NCBI RefSeq assembly: GCF_000966975.1
Contig: NZ_JZWV01001129.1
Span: 1-6,424, forward strand
DNA from: Streptomyces katrae
GTDB taxonomy: Bacteria > Actinomycetota > Actinomycetes > Streptomycetales > Streptomycetaceae
DNA length: 6,424 nucleotides
Reading direction: 5' to 3'
Shown: piece by piece, positions 1 to 5,642 of the stretch
Layout: every line of letters begins with the position of its first letter
Numbering within the stretch: position 1 is the first letter of the stretch
Notes under the pieces: generated by a model
What the model was told of the DNA's origin: nothing
Database searches by the model: none
Seen by the model: the letters and a program-made list of their open reading frames with translations, nothing else
Program-made: the position numbers and the translations under genes

Positions 1-1185
1 ACGTACTCCTCGGTGCGGGCCTCGGCGCAGTCGTGGACGTCCAGGCCCAGCATGTGGCCGGTGCCGGCCATGGTGAAACGGCGCTGCAGGCCGAGCTCGT
101 ACGCACGGTCCGCCGGGCCCTCGATGAAGCCCCACTCCACGAGCTTCTCCGCCAGGTACCGCTAAGTCGCGGTACGCGGCCCCCGGCTTCACGGCGGCCA
201 TGCCCGCCTCCTGGGCCTCGTACACCGCGTCGTACACCATCCGCTGCACGGGCGTGAACGTGCCGCTGACGGGCAGGGTGCGGGTGACGTCGGCGGTGTA
301 GAGGGTGTGGGTCTCCACACCGGCGTCGAGCAGGAGCAGGTCACCGGGGCGTACCGGGCCGTCGTTGTCGGTCCAGTGCATGATCGTGGCGTGGTCCCCC
401 GCGGCGCAGATCGAGCCGTACCCGACGGAGTTGCCCTCCAGCCGCGCCCGGCGGAAGAAGGTGCCCTCGATCCACCGCTCGGAGGAGGCGACCGCCCGCG
501 AGAGCTCGCCCACGCAGTCGGTGAAACCGCGCACGGTGGAGTCCACCGCCTTGCGCATCTCGCCGATCTCCCACTCGTCCTTGACGAGGCGCAGCTCGCT
601 CAGCGCCTCCTCCAGTTCGGCGTCGCGCCCGGCGTCGGTGGTGACCGCGGCCTCCAGCGCCGCGTCGACGCCGCGGACGATGCGCGTGGGCACGCCGGGT
701 GCGGCGGCCAGGTCGGCGACCGCCGTGCGCACGTCACGGCAGGACAGCCCGAGCACGCGCTCCGACTCGGCGAGGGAGCGGCGGCGGCCCATCCACAGCT
801 CGGCGGTGTAGCCCAGCCAGAACTCGTCGGTGTCCCGGCCGTCGCGCGGCAGCACGTAGCAGTACGCGTCGTGGCCGCCGTCGGGGCGGGGTTCGAGGAC
901 GAGCGCGCCGTCGCGGGCCCGGTCCCCGGTCATGTGGACGTAGCCGGAGTACGGGCGGAAGGGGTAGGTGTCGTCGTTCGAGCGGACCTTGAGGTTCCCG
1001 GACGGGACGACCAGCCGCTCGCCCGGGAAGCGCGCGGAGAGGGCGGCGCGGCGGAGGGCCGCGTACGGGGCCTGCTCGTCGGGCTGGAGGTCGTGCTGCT
1101 CGGTGTCCGCCCAGCCCGTCTTCATCAGAGCGGACAGTTCCCCGGAGATCTCCGAGTAGAGGCCGTTCTTGCGCGCGTTCGCCAC
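1..1185 (-). pseudogene. Aminopeptidase P (Xaa-Pro aminopeptidase, peptidase family M24B), frameshifted and partial at the left edge
   Basis: Cytosolic metallopeptidases of this family remove the N-terminal residue ahead of proline and use two divalent metals. From a GTG at 1185-1183 the reading frame runs as an N-terminal aminopeptidase-P domain (start MANARKNGLYSEISGELS; GTG read as Met), then the pita-bread catalytic domain. Metal ligands seen are Asp287 in LLLLDAGVETHT and Asp299 in YTADVTRT. After YRD (residues 338-340) the frame changes: the expected continuation RYLAEKLVEWGFIEGP, including GTGHMLGLDVHD with the metal-ligand His, lies in a different minus-strand frame from 161 down to 1. 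The last two Glu ligands lie beyond the edge. About 14 nt seem missing compared with the family spacing YRDFHEAAQRYLAEK recalled from Streptomyces paralogues. The start is uncertain: an AAGAAGG run lies 8 nt upstream of the chosen GTG, but GTG 1194 and GTG 1314 are also in frame. It is divergent from the regulator. Identity is firm; whether it is a true pseudogene or a sequence error is open. Confidence 0.82.
156..175. repeat. Perfect 7-bp inverted repeat at the peptidase frameshift
   Basis: GTACCGC (156-162) and GCGGTAC (169-175) are exact reverse complements separated by six bases (TAAGTC). The reading frame of the aminopeptidase P gene breaks inside this repeat, between codon GAC (168-166) and the resumed frame at 161. 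Such a hairpin could promote a replication slip or a sequencing or assembly deletion, so it bears on how to read the lesion. It may have no function of its own. Confidence 0.6.
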
Positions 1186-1295
1186 GTCGTACACCTTCTT
1201 CCGGACGGTTTCGGCCGCCGGGAGGCCCCGGCGATGTCGGGACGGTACTGCGGCGGCGCGCCCTCGGGAGGCCCCGCCGTGCCAGTGGCACCGAT

Positions 1296-1318
1296 CGGCC
1301 ACCGGGGCCCCGTGGCCG
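1296..1318. promoter_or_regulatory. Candidate operator: 7-9-7 inverted repeat upstream of the regulator
   Basis: CGGCCAC (1296-1302) and GTGGCCG (1312-1318) are perfect inverted arms, and the 9-nt spacer itself contains the palindrome GGGGCCCC (1304-1311). The element ends 2 bp before the GATAAT -10 candidate, so a bound protein would cover the -35 and spacer region. That is a usual place for autorepression, possibly shared with the divergent peptidase. In GC-rich DNA, G/C palindromes arise by chance fairly often, so the role is inferred from position. Confidence 0.4.
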
Positions 1319-1320
1319 TC

Positions 1321-1326
1321 GATAAT
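1321..1326 (+). promoter_or_regulatory. Candidate -10 box of a leaderless promoter for the regulator
   Basis: GATAAT matches five of six bases of the TATAAT consensus in otherwise GC-rich DNA. It ends 6 nt before the ATG at 1333, so transcription would begin at or next to the start codon, giving a leaderless mRNA. In agreement, no Shine-Dalgarno sequence precedes that ATG. The -35 position (about 1298-1303, GCCACC) does not resemble TTGACA, so the promoter may need an activator or an extended -10 contact. Confidence 0.45.
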
Positions 1327-1332
1327 GCGTGC

Positions 1333-2301
1333 ATGGAGAACGCGAGACTGGACGAGGCCCTGCGGACGCTGGGCATCGGCCCGGCAGCGTCCCGGGTGTA
1401 CCTGGCCCTCCTGGAACGGGCCCCCGCACCGCTCGCCGAGATCGGGCGGGCGGCCGGGCTGGAGGGCGCCGCCTTCGCCACGGCGTACGGCGAGCTGGTC
1501 GACGCCGGGCTGGCCGGCGCCGCCGGGGAGGGCACGGACGTGGGGGCGCCGGTCCCTCCCGCCGCCGGCCTGGAGGTCCTCGCGAGGCACCGCGCGGCCG
1601 AGCTGGAGGCGTCCCGCATCACCGTGGGCGGCGCGTTCGAAACGTTCCGCCGCCGGCGGCTCACAGCACACGGTGACAACCTCGTCGAGGTGGTCACCGG
1701 TGACGCCGTCGGCCCGCGGCTCCGCCAGGCCTGGGCCAGCGCCCGCGAACAGATCCGCCAGCTCGAATCGCCGCCCTACTTCCCGCAGACCGAGGCCCTC
1801 GACGACGCGCTGGCGACCCTCGCCCGCGGGGTGACGCAGCGGGTCGTCTACTCCAAGGCGTCGCTGGAGACGCCGGGACGGCTGGAGACGGCCATCGAGC
1901 CGTGCATCGAGGCGGGCGAGCAGGCCCGGGTGGCTCCGACGGTGCCGGTCAAGCTGCTGATCATCGACGAGGCGTACGCGCTGGTGTCCCTGTCGATCAG
2001 GGATTCCGACGTGCACCACACGACGCTGGTGGTGCAGCCGTGCGGCCTGCTCTCGGCCCTCGTCGCCCTGTTCGAGCAGACCTGGCAGCAGGCCCTGCCC
2101 TTCCACGGCCGCACCACCCGCCCGGCCGGCCTGGCGCCGGCCGACCGCCGGCTGCGCGGCGCGGGCGACGAGGTCATCGCCCGCGAACTGGGCATCAGCC
2201 GCCGCACCTTCTTCCGCCGGCTCCAGATCCTGATGGCCCGCCTGGGCGCCGAGAACCGCTTCCAGATGGCCCTCCAGGCGCAGCGCAACGGCTGGCTGTG
2301 A
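1333..2301 (+). CDS. Two-HTH transcriptional regulator, TrmB-like N-terminus with LuxR-like C-terminal HTH
   Basis: This is a cytoplasmic DNA-binding protein of 322 residues. Residues about 6-65 form a TrmB/MarR-type winged helix (GPAASRVYLALLERAPAPLA, then an ELVDAGLA wing region). Residues about 116-260 form a middle effector or dimer domain with the core PVKLLIIDEAYALVSL. Residues about 266-322 form a LuxR/GerE-like HTH with recognition helix ISRRTFFRRLQILMARLG. The TrmB-plus-LuxR architecture is common in Streptomyces and usually has unknown ligands. The ATG at 1333 is chosen because it aligns the first HTH at the N-terminus and lies just behind a -10 box; the open frame extends upstream to about 307, but that part is antisense to the peptidase. 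The scaffold of the second HTH looks about five residues short between DRRL and GAGDEVIA (2143-2172). The target is unknown; the divergent peptidase and the gene itself are the obvious candidates. Confidence 0.82.
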   Translation: MENARLDEALRTLGIGPAASRVYLALLERAPAPLAEIGRAAGLEGAAFATAYGELVDAGLAGAAGEGTDVGAPVPPAAGLEVLARHRAAELEASRITVGGAFETFRRRRLTAHGDNLVEVVTGDAVGPRLRQAWASAREQIRQLESPPYFPQTEALDDALATLARGVTQRVVYSKASLETPGRLETAIEPCIEAGEQARVAPTVPVKLLIIDEAYALVSLSIRDSDVHHTTLVVQPCGLLSALVALFEQTWQQALPFHGRTTRPAGLAPADRRLRGAGDEVIARELGISRRTFFRRLQILMARLGAENRFQMALQAQRNGWL

Positions 2302-2383
2302 GGCACGGACTTTGCCGGAGTCATGTGTTCCGCTGCTGCGCTTCGGGAACATGTGCCCGATACGGCGGCGGCGGGGGTGGAGC
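2302..2383 (+). repeat. Short spacer with an inverted repeat ahead of the small membrane protein
   Basis: Between the regulator stop and the next ATG lie TGTTCC (2326-2331) and GGAACA (2346-2351), perfect 6-bp inverted arms with a 14-nt spacer. CATGTG also occurs twice as a direct repeat (2322-2327 and 2350-2355). The arms could form an RNA hairpin that weakly ends the regulator transcript or could bind a regulator. No T-tract follows and no clear -35/-10 pair is seen, so the downstream gene may simply be co-transcribed with the regulator. Confidence 0.3.
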
Positions 2384-2671
2384 ATGAGCCGGGAAGACAA
2401 CCGGGCCGGGGTCAGCGCGCTGCTGTCCTGGGCGGTGTGGGGGAGCCTGATCTGGATCGTGTGGGATCCGGACCTCCAGGGCGTCCAGGAGGCCATCGGC
2501 TGGTGGATGATCGCCATCGCGCTCGCGCCCGTCCTGCTCATGGCCATGTGGGCGGCCGTCTTCGACGAGCCGGGCGCCGGCGACGACGCCTGCGGGTCCG
2601 ACGATGGCGACGTCCACTGGACGCACGGGGAGGAAAGCTGCGGCAGCCGCCGCTACGGGTGCGGCGGCTGA
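2384..2671 (+). CDS. Small Trp-rich two-helix membrane protein, unknown function
   Basis: I do not recognise a family. The 95-residue product has a short polar N-terminus, a first membrane segment at about 12-27 (ALLSWAVWGSLIWIVW), a short DPDLQG loop, a second segment at about 38-60 (IGWWMIAIALAPVLLMAMW), and an acidic tail of about 35 residues with Cys70, Cys86, Cys93, His78 and His81. Eight tryptophans in 95 residues is unusual, and most sit in or next to the membrane segments. G/C-rich third codon positions and the hydrophobic pattern support a real gene. ATG 2384 is chosen because it follows a purine-rich GGGGGTGGAG stretch; the in-frame ATG 2351 would add 11 Arg-rich residues and is possible. 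It is 82 bp downstream of the regulator on the same strand and converges with the ABC-F gene. Confidence 0.65.
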   Translation: MSREDNRAGVSALLSWAVWGSLIWIVWDPDLQGVQEAIGWWMIAIALAPVLLMAMWAAVFDEPGAGDDACGSDDGDVHWTHGEESCGSRRYGCGG

Positions 2672-2672
2672 G

Positions 2673-2702
2673 GCGGACGGCCCCGGCCGGAAGCCGGTCC
2701 GC
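2673..2702 (+). terminator. Candidate hairpin terminator between convergent genes
   Basis: Starting 1 bp after the small gene's stop, GCGGAC (2673-2678) pairs with GTCCGC (2697-2702), and an inner CGGC/GCCG stem closes on a CGGAA loop with a 5-nt asymmetric bulge. No T-run follows, which is common for Streptomyces hairpin terminators. Its place between convergent genes fits termination, perhaps in both directions. The rest of the 132-bp gap to 2804 holds only weaker G/C repeats, such as GGCAC (2747-2751) with GTGCC (2763-2767). Confidence 0.5.
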
Positions 2703-2803
2703 TCCCCGAACGCGCAGCCATGCGCGCGCCGCGCCGCTCGGCGCCCGGCACGCCGCCGGCCGGTGCCCCGGTCGTGACGGAGCGGCCCTCCGAAAGAGAC
2801 GGC

Positions 2804-4459
2804 CTAAGCCTGCGGCACGGGAGCCCCGGCCGCGCGGCGGTCGTCCGGGACAGGGACTCCCTCACCGCCCAGTTCCATGCGCTTGCCGGAGAACCCGGAC
2901 CTGAGCCGCCGGTCATGGCTGACGACGATCAGGGTCCCGGTGTACGGGGCCAGCGCCGCCTCCAGGTCCTCCACGACCCCCGGCGCCAGGTGGTTGGTCG
3001 GCTCGTCGAGGAGGAGCAGGTCGTACGGCCCGCCCGCGACGAGCCTGCCCAGCTCCAGCTTGCGCCGCTGCCCCGCGGACAGCTCCCGCACCGGCCTGGC
3101 CACGTCGGCCACGCCCAACAGGCCGAACCGCACCAGGGCTTGCGCGACCTCCTCCCCGAACGCCCGCTCCGCGCAACGGTGCTCGCCCGACCACGGATCG
3201 TCCTGCCGCAGCAGCCCGACCCGCCCCGGAGCCCGTACGTCACCGTGCCCGGCCGGCAGGAGACCCGCGAGCACCTGCAGCAGGGTGGACTTCCCCGACC
3301 CGTTGGGCCCCGTGACCAGCATCCGCTCGCCCGCCGCCAGCCGGAACGACACCGGCGCGAGCCGCCCGGGCACGGCCAGCCCCTGGACGTCCACCCCACC
3401 ACTCGGGCCACCGTCGGCCCCGAACCGCCCGGTGAACCGCAAGGGCTCCGGCGGCGCCGGAACCGGATGCTCCGTCAGCCGGGCCAGCCGTTCCCGCGCG
3501 TTGCGGATGCGGCTCATCGCCCCGTGCGCCCGCGACCGGGCACGGAACGCCCCGGCGCCGCTGAACGCGGCCGGAGCCTTGCGCGGGATCTCCGCGAGCC
3601 GTCCGATGTTGCTGTCGGCGAGCCGCTCCACGCGCTGCTTCTCCGCGGCCCACTCCTCGTACTCGCGCTCCCACCGGGCCCGCGCCGCGGCACGCGCGAC
3701 CAGATGACCCGCATAGCCGTTGCCGTGGCGTCGCACGGTGAGCCGCTCGTGGTCCACTTCCAGGATCGCCGTGGTGACCCGGTCCAGGAACATCCGGTCG
3801 TGGGTGACGGCCACGAGGGTGCCGGTCCGTCGCACCAGGTGTTCCTCCAGCCACCCGACCGCCTCGTCGTCCAGGTCGTTGGTGGGTTCGTCGAGCAGCA
3901 ACAGCTCCGGCTCGGCCGCCAGGGCCGCGGCCAGCGCCAGCCGCGACCGCTGCCCGCCGGACAGCGTTCCGAGCGGCCGCCCCCGTTCGATGGGCTCCCG
4001 TTCACCGAGCCGCCGCAGGATGGCGGCGACCCGCCGGTCGGCGTCCCGGCCGCCCCGTGCCTCGTACTCCGAGACCAGCCGCCCGTACGCTTCGATCTCC
4101 TCCGGGCCGGCCAGGTGGAGCCGTTCCTCGGCGGCCCGGATCCGCCGTTCCAGCCGCCGCAGCCCGGCCAGCGACCGGTCCACGACATCACCGGCCCGGG
4201 CCCCTGCCGGCAGGCCGAGCGTCTGGGCGAGGTACCCCACCCCGCCGGGCGCCCGCACCGACACCTCGCCGGCATCGGCCCTTTCCCACCCGGCGAGCAG
4301 CCTCAACAAGGTCGACTTCCCGGCCCCGTTGTCCCCCACGACCCCGACCCGCTCCCCGGGCCGCACCGAGAACCCGACCCGGTCCAGCACCGTCCGGGTC
4401 CCGTACCGCTTGCCCACCTCGGCCAGCACGACCTGACTGCGACCACCTGAAGCACGCAT
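2804..4459 (-). CDS. ABC-F family ATPase, antibiotic-resistance (ARE) type, probable ribosome protection factor
   Basis: The protein has 551 residues with two ABC domains and no membrane segments, as expected for ABC-F proteins that act on the ribosome rather than as transporters. Domain 1 has Walker A GDNGAGKST (42-50), signature LSGGQ (166-170), Walker B LLLLDEP (186-192) and switch His220. Domain 2 has GPNGSGKST (384-392), LSAGQ (460-464), LLLLDEP (481-487) and His515. All catalytic motifs are intact. The interdomain linker (about 240-345) is Arg/Ala-rich and ends in HPVPAPPEPLRFTGR, a pattern I associate with TlrC, OleB, CarA and SrmB of macrolide producers. By family, it would displace a bound antibiotic from the peptidyl-transferase region; the drug cannot be told from sequence. 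The segment between LLRQDD and LSAGQ appears somewhat shorter than in those relatives. ATG 4459 is chosen over the in-frame TTG 4465 because GAGGGGG lies 6 nt upstream. It has its own promoter and operator. Confidence 0.9.
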   Translation of the reverse strand: MRASGGRSQVVLAEVGKRYGTRTVLDRVGFSVRPGERVGVVGDNGAGKSTLLRLLAGWERADAGEVSVRAPGGVGYLAQTLGLPAGARAGDVVDRSLAGLRRLERRIRAAEERLHLAGPEEIEAYGRLVSEYEARGGRDADRRVAAILRRLGEREPIERGRPLGTLSGGQRSRLALAAALAAEPELLLLDEPTNDLDDEAVGWLEEHLVRRTGTLVAVTHDRMFLDRVTTAILEVDHERLTVRRHGNGYAGHLVARAAARARWEREYEEWAAEKQRVERLADSNIGRLAEIPRKAPAAFSGAGAFRARSRAHGAMSRIRNARERLARLTEHPVPAPPEPLRFTGRFGADGGPSGGVDVQGLAVPGRLAPVSFRLAAGERMLVTGPNGSGKSTLLQVLAGLLPAGHGDVRAPGRVGLLRQDDPWSGEHRCAERAFGEEVAQALVRFGLLGVADVARPVRELSAGQRRKLELGRLVAGGPYDLLLLDEPTNHLAPGVVEDLEAALAPYTGTLIVVSHDRRLRSGFSGKRMELGGEGVPVPDDRRAAGAPVPQA

Positions 4460-4465
4460 GGGCAA

Positions 4466-4472
4466 CCCCCTC
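4466..4472 (-). promoter_or_regulatory. Strong ribosome binding site of the ABC-F gene
   Basis: On the minus strand GAGGGGG is followed by TTGCCC and then ATG. This gives a strong purine Shine-Dalgarno at 6-nt spacing and decides the start at 4459 over the upstream TTG. Confidence 0.7.
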
Positions 4473-4478
4473 TCTACA

Positions 4479-4497
4479 ACGAGACGTATCGTCTCGT
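4479..4497. promoter_or_regulatory. Perfect 19-bp palindrome, probable TetR-family operator of the ABC-F gene
   Basis: ACGAGACG and CGTCTCGT are exact inverted 8-bp arms around a 3-nt centre (TAT on the plus strand). Arm length, spacing and composition are typical of TetR-family operators. With the -10 box at 4501-4506, the element covers roughly -4 to +16 of the predicted transcript, so a bound repressor would block initiation. As RNA it would also form an 8-bp hairpin at the 5' end. No TetR-type regulator is encoded in the window, so the repressor must lie elsewhere. Confidence 0.7.
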
Positions 4498-4500
4498 CAC

Positions 4501-4529
4501 ACTCTAGGCGAACACCTCCGTCCCGTCAT
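4501..4529 (-). promoter_or_regulatory. SigA (sigma-70-type) promoter of the ABC-F gene
   Basis: On the minus strand ATGACG (4529-4524, four of six bases of TTGACA) and TAGAGT (4506-4501, fits TANNNT) are separated by 17 nt. This is a standard Streptomyces housekeeping promoter. Start would fall near 4494, giving an untranslated leader of about 35 nt, too short for a usual leader-peptide attenuator. Confidence 0.6.
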
Positions 4530-4552
4530 CCACGTAATACGGTGCTCGCGGC

Positions 4553-4571
4553 AGGCGCTGTCACAGCTCCT
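4553..4571 (-). terminator. Candidate hairpin after the monooxygenase gene
   Basis: AGGAGCTG and CAGCGCCT pair on the minus strand with one A/G mismatch and a 3-nt loop, starting at the last base of the monooxygenase stop codon. There is no T-tract and the loop is small, so termination would be weak; read-through into the ABC-F gene is possible. Confidence 0.3.
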
Positions 4572-5617
4572 CAGCGGTCGGGGAAGGACGGGTCGGGGAT
4601 CTCGCGCCGCAGCACCGGGGCGATGTCCGACTGGAAGAGTTCGAGCGAGGCGCGGTGCTCGGCCGCGGTGAGCCCGCCCGGCTCGGCCTGCAGGTGCAGC
4701 ACCGTATGGCCGAACTCCTCGTGGTAGCGGTGAACCTTCTCGATCACCTGCTGGGGGCTGCCGATCAGCGCCGAGCTGCGCTCGATGAAGTCCTCCAGCG
4801 TGGGGAAGACCGGATCCAGACCCTGCCGCCTGTGGGTGTCGAGGTAGCGGGCGAACGCCGGCCGGTACGCCAGCGCCGCCTGCTGCGAGGTGGGCGCCGC
4901 GTGGTAGCCGGCCGTGCCCGCACCGACGACCGCGTGCGCCGGATCGTGCCCGTAGTGCTCCCAGCGCTCCCGGTAGTGGCGGATCAGCTCGGCGTACGGG
5001 CCGATGGGGTGCGTGACGTTCGCGGAGAAGAGCGGGTCCCCGTAACGCGCCGCGAGATCGACGGACTCGCGGCTCGTGGCGCTGCCGTGCCAGACCCGCA
5101 CGGCCCGCTGGTACGGCCGCGGCAGTACCTCCGCCTTGGTCAGGGCGGGCCGGAAGCGCGGTTCGGCGGTCACCTCCTCCTCGCGCCAGATCCGCCGGAA
5201 CAGCTCGTAGCCCTCCGTGTTGCGCTCCCACTGGTCCTCGGGGGTCACGTGGAAGAGCTCGCGCTGCGCCGTTCCGTTGCCCTTGCCGATCATCAGCTCC
5301 AGACGCCCGTCGCAGAGGTGGTCCAGCGTCGCGTAGTCCTCGTACGCCCGCACCGGATCGAGCAGGCTCAGGGTGGTGACGGCGGTGAACAGCCGGATCC
5401 GCCGGGTGAGTGCGGCGATGTGGGAGAGGACCACGGGAGGCGAGGAGGACAGGAACGGCCGCTCGTGGCGCTCGCCCACCCCGAAACCGTCGAAGCCGAG
5501 CGACTCCGCCAGCTCGGCGGCTGCGACGACCTCACGGAACCGCTCGCGCGTGGGGGTGGGCACACCCGTCACCGGGTCCGCGGAATCCGCGATCAGGGTG
5601 ATGGCAAGGAACTTCAC
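4571..5617 (-). CDS. LLM-class flavin-dependent monooxygenase, CE1758-like
   Basis: This is a cytoplasmic bacterial-luciferase-like TIM-barrel oxidase of 348 residues, a full-length size for the class. By family it uses FMNH2 supplied by a separate reductase, and O2, to oxidise a small substrate. Key stretches are GFDGFGVGERHERPFLSSS (41-59), RLFTAVTTLSLLDPVRAYED (75-94) and HLCDGRLELMIGKGNG (100-115). I associate the SSSPP and IGKGNG patterns with the CE1758 group, which is often partnered with a CE1759-type FMN reductase; that partner is not in the window. The GTG start at 5617 begins the conserved strand (MKFLAITL) directly and has only a weak GGTGG site 5 nt ahead. It lies 25 nt after the solute-binding protein stop on the same strand, so the two are probably co-transcribed. 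The substrate is not determined. Confidence 0.87.
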   Translation of the reverse strand: MKFLAITLIADSADPVTGVPTPTRERFREVVAAAELAESLGFDGFGVGERHERPFLSSSPPVVLSHIAALTRRIRLFTAVTTLSLLDPVRAYEDYATLDHLCDGRLELMIGKGNGTAQRELFHVTPEDQWERNTEGYELFRRIWREEEVTAEPRFRPALTKAEVLPRPYQRAVRVWHGSATSRESVDLAARYGDPLFSANVTHPIGPYAELIRHYRERWEHYGHDPAHAVVGAGTAGYHAAPTSQQAALAYRPAFARYLDTHRRQGLDPVFPTLEDFIERSSALIGSPQQVIEKVHRYHEEFGHTVLHLQAEPGGLTAAEHRASLELFQSDIAPVLRREIPDPSFPDR

Positions 5618-5642
5618 GCGGCCACCGCCCGCCGGTCGGCGC

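Larger units (their letters stand above)
1186..1332. other. Divergent intergenic region between the peptidase and the regulator
   Basis: This 147-bp stretch separates the two divergent starts and must hold both promoters. On the plus side it has a GATAAT -10 candidate and a 7-9-7 inverted repeat, listed separately. No convincing -35/-10 pair was found for the peptidase on the minus strand. If the peptidase really starts at GTG 1314, most of this region would be coding, but the resulting N-terminal extension (Arg-, Ala- and Gly-rich) does not look like family sequence. Confidence 0.5.

Noticed and set aside
734..1429. Minus-strand 231-codon frame crossing the peptidase start and the regulator
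   Set aside because: Arg/Pro-rich shadow in the wrong frame; it overlaps two better supported genes.
307..2301. One long plus-strand frame of 664 codons read as a single protein
   Set aside because: The first about 340 codons are the complement of the aminopeptidase P gene and its intergenic region, with no family pattern; the recognisable regulator begins at ATG 1333.
2747..2767. GGCAC-N11-GTGCC as a second terminator or operator
   Set aside because: The stem has only five pairs and is not extendable; expected often by chance in such GC-rich sequence.
2720..4450. Long plus-strand open frame opposite the ABC-F gene
   Set aside because: Low-complexity Pro/Arg/Gln-rich translation caused by GC bias; the minus strand has all ABC motifs in order.
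4460..4500. Leader-peptide or transcription attenuator for the ABC-F gene
   Set aside because: The predicted leader is only about 35 nt and has no small ORF or competing terminator hairpin; the palindrome is better explained as a DNA operator.
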